From Uloborus plumipes (lineage: Eukaryota; Arthropoda; Arachnida; Araneae; Uloboridae), in contig JAXGGA010006595.1 in assembly GCA_038373865.1 (NCBI GenBank), positions 1 through 64,000 of the forward strand: a DNA stretch of 64,000 bases, written 5' to 3'. The translations under genes and the position numbers were made by a program. Shown here one piece after another: positions 57,624 to 64,000 of the stretch. Under the pieces are notes generated by a model, which was not told where the DNA came from, did not search any database, and saw nothing but the letters and a program-made list of their open reading frames with translations. Numbering within the stretch: position 1 is the stretch's first letter; every line of letters starts with the position of its first letter.

Positions 57624-60600
57624 TATGCGTAAAAGCGCCACACTCGTGCGAAGATTAAGCATAGTACTTTTAACTGTAAAATAAAATGCAAAACTCAATC
57701 TGCTGAATGTGTGAACTGCCTTTAAACTAAGACATCACATGAAGTTTTTTTAAGTGCACATTTCTTCTTCTTCTTACCAGTTGGAATGTTCAAAATTCGA
57801 TAGCATCTAGAGCGATGGTCTTTGACGGAGAAAGCGTGGAGAAAGATAATTAATTAAGGCATTGGAACGATTAAAGTCCATCGTACATGAATATCACAAC
57901 TTTCTCCCACGATTTGGAAATAGTTCCTATAAAACTGATTAATGGCTACTACGAGAAAAACTCTCGGATTTTCCTTGTAGCATTTTCGTATTTTTGTTCG
58001 TTTTCTGGTTGTTGGTGAGGCTGCTATTCATTGGTGGTCGCTCCTTACTGTGCTAATAGGGTCAGACGATGAGAGTTAATAGAAATCAAAGTGATTAAGC
58101 GTTGTGATCGTGTTAATTTTTATTTATAGGTCAGATTTAGCATGATTTGGTTAAGAAAAGTTTCACCCATTGCGAATTATAGTTGCTTCTTTGTTTCATG
58201 TCGTATAATTTTAGCGGTTGAATGTATTAGAACAAGGCTAATTGCTCTTATAAGTCACTGTCAATTGAAAAATGCTTTTAAATTATATTTAATTAAGTTC
58301 ACCTCTTACAGTAACATAACGTGTAAAAATTATTTTAACACGAATAAGAACAGTAAAGTTTTATTTTTAATAAAATGAATTTAAATTTTTTTTAATGTTT
58401 TTTTTTTTTCTTTTAATCATTTCAAAAGATAATTTCAGTTTTTATCGTTTTTTCTTTAAGAAAAAAAAATTAAAGTTCTTCAAACGATGCTCTAAAAATA
58501 TTCATGACAGAGATATAAATACTTTTTCCATTATTTACGTGTTTAACGATTCATAGCGTAAGGAACAAGTCATTCAATCATCTTGATCAGTAACTGCATT
58601 TATATTATAAGGAGACTAAATCATTGTTAAGTTTATAGTTACTTTTCTCTTTTTTTATGTGTATGCTGATCATCACATTACATTTCCTTAAAGTCATTAA
58701 GTATAATCTTTCAACCTGTGTTTTATATTTTTACATAACTGTTCATATAAAATTTAAGTTTTAAGTAGGTACTAATCTTCATTTTAGGATATTTCGAAAA
58801 CTAACTCGAAGTTGCGAGTTTTGTTAGACTCTGAGGAGAAGAAAAAAGAAGAAGAAACAACTAGAAAATCAGAAATGAAGATAAGTTGCGATTTTAATTC
58901 TGTAGACAACTTTCATTACAAATATCGAAGGAAATCCGGATTACTCAGAATTTCGCTCGAGCTTTTATGTCTTGTGCCAGATCAAGCGTTGCGACCAAGT
59001 TCTCATTTGAAATGGATTTTACTGCGCTCTTCAACATCACCCAGAGGTAGAGGGAGGAGCAAATGCACCACGGTGTCTCAGGGTGGACTGTCCTCTGTGT
59101 AACAGAGCATCTCTGATTGATGACAAGGAACAGTGGTTAAACCTCGAGAAGATGCAAGAGCAATTAAGCCAACGGCCACTTCGATCGCTATTTTTGCTCA
59201 GAATTGCTCTGATTGGAGTCCAGAAAAGTGTGGCTAGCCTCTACAATAGAGGGGATTGGAAAAAAAAACCGCCATTTTGCGGAAGATTTTTTTTTTTCAT
59301 TAGAGGTTAATTGCGGTGAAGAGAAGCTTTTCGAAGAGGAAGAAAAATACAGCTTCATTAGCGCTTTCTTTTTGGGATTTAGATTATAGCTATGAAATTC
59401 GGTGCTGGGCTGTAATTGAAAATTTATTTTATCTCTTGAACTTTCTTAAATGGAAGGAACTTTTTTTTTTACAGAAATTACATCCGGTTGTCAATGTTCT
59501 GTCTCATTCGACTTCTTTTGCATTTATAGAGGTCTCAACTTTTAGTAGTAGCTGACTACTGCTTTGAATTTTTTGTTGTCGTCTAACTTGTGTTTTCTGT
59601 TGTAGTTTTAGTTAACATAGCCAATTGAGATTTGCTTACAGTTTTGAGTTTACTTCAATCCTACATTTATCTTTTAGTTATCATTATTTAATTCTGGGTT
59701 AAACTTGCTGTTTTTACATTTTTTTTGTCAGAAATAAAACTTATGAATAAAATTTTCAGACGAAAAAAAATAACATGCAGTTATATGAAACGCATACAGC
59801 TTCATTTTAATATTGCCGATAGTTACATTATGGATATTAGATTCTGTACTGCGGTTTTTTATAAAATTATTTTAAACTTCTTTCGAAGGAAACGGATTGA
59901 GTTTTGCGTTGAAAAAAATGTTTTAATTGATATTTACATGAAAATGTCTCTTAAAATAATAAATTTTTTGAAAATTGTAAAACTAAAGAAGTAGTATTGT
60001 CTGATGAAGTAAAGTGGACATAAAATTCAAGTTTTTCAACTTAATAATGAATAATAAATGCAAGAATTTGTTTGCTTTTATTTTTCATATTTTGTTTTAC
60101 TATTTTCCATTATATTTATAAAGAACATATTGCTTTGAACTCAAAAAGAGTAAAATTATTTTTTTGTAGTTTTGTAACATCCTTTTTCATATGTATTTTT
60201 GAGTTGCTGTGGAGTAAAATGGTGGTAGTTAAAAAATAGATGTAAAGCCACCATAAGTATTAATAACATGGGAAAATACTCAAATTTAAATTTGCAATTT
60301 CCTGATGGTCAACTATGGTCAAAAATTGACTCTGCAAGAATTATATTTTATTTCTTGATTTCATTAATGTCATCAGAGACGGTGTCATAATTTCCAATAC
60401 TGGACTAATAATAATTTTGAGAGCTTTTAAGGATGATTAATGATAGAATCTGCACAGAGTCTAAAGTACTTAGATATTACGTTAAAATGATGTTATTTCT
60501 GAAGAAAGTCCGAAAAAATGTTATGTTTTTTTTTTTGATCAAGCTATATCTAATTTTTTCCATGTATAACAGTCTTCACTGTTTTCTAACATTTCACTAG

Positions 60601-60944
60601 TCCTATGTTACTCCCCAAAAAATGTCAAGAAGTATTTTGAAAAAGAAAATACAAGCGATATCTTTGGCAATAACTTTTTTCGTTTGTGAAAGGAGCGGTG
60701 AGTGGAAACAAATATGAATAATTTAAACCTTTCGCATGTTATTTCACTTTACTTAACGCATCAAACTATGTTTGAGGCGAAATCAAGCACTCCAGTCTTT
60801 TCCTTTCTCCCCGTTTTTTTATTCTTTTTTAGAGTTCTATTATTAATTTACAATTAATCAAGGCAAAAAAGGTTTCAGCGAAACTCAATTATTATTTTAA
60901 GGCATAATGCAACTAATATAAATCACCGGCTAATAATGGTCATT
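57624..60944. other. Non-coding DNA with a GC-richer patch at ~58960-59260
   Basis: No gene supported. Frames at 58812-59102 (96 codons), 59083-59310 and 59316-59555 follow one another on the plus strand in different frames without splice sites that would join them convincingly; none has a recognisable domain. The patch may be an old exon, untranslated RNA or transposon body. Confidence 0.4.

Positions 60945-64000
<3,056 letters not shown>

Noticed and set aside
58812..59555. Successive plus-strand frames considered as exons of one gene
   Set aside because: No convincing donor and acceptor pairs join them and no domain is recognisable.

Overview
This window looks like AT-rich, repeat-laden nuclear DNA of an arthropod, probably a chelicerate such as a spider. 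It shows no bacterial, phage or organellar organisation. The evidence is: one GC-rich exon ending in a consensus splice donor; many homopolymer and (TA)n tracts; a decayed Tc1-type transposase with the peptide style common in arachnid genomes; a tRNA-derived SINE; and several classes of short inverted-repeat DNA transposon. The taxonomic guess is inference only.

Genes: the only host coding sequence I can support is the first coding exon of a minus-strand gene (552-919). It runs off the left edge through an intron, with a GC/CpG-rich 5' flank (920-1300). The predicted N-terminus is Pro/Ser-rich and ends in a compact motif (NPAIKQMEMMTRNYSDFMRS...). I suspect a developmental regulator but cannot name the family. 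The other 62 kb lies upstream of this gene and shows no convincing host exon. Almost all other open frames are short and lack splice or protein support.

Layout: 0-1.3 kb holds the exon, the start of intron 1 with a MITE close to the donor, and the promoter region. From 1.3 to 24 kb there are short transposons with recognisable ends (8-bp duplications at 8.4 and 9.65 kb, TTAA at 21.8 kb) and three large fold-back elements (7.3, 11.6-14.1 and 17.9 kb). From 24 to 32 kb there is mostly unique AT-rich DNA, a 61-bp tandem repeat, an 80-bp TTAA element, a long (TA)n and a diverged segmental duplication. At 32.7-35.1 kb lie a SINE with a 12-bp target duplication and a nearly full-length dead Tc1 element. 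From 36 to 48 kb there are two more copies of the MITE in intron 1, a fourth fold-back, a pogo-like element and a clear nested insertion. At 48.5-50.5 kb there is a higher-order tandem array. At 54.9-56.3 kb a second copy of the nested family has itself been invaded by an 8-bp-duplicating hAT-like element. At 60.9-62.5 kb a ~499-bp unit is present three times, each copy ending in (CA)n(TA)n.

No genes work together here in an operon sense. The biological content is one promoter and first exon beside a layered deposit of mostly non-autonomous DNA transposons. The nesting lets target-site duplications and relative ages be read from the sequence. All boundaries were set by eye from terminal repeats and flanking duplications.
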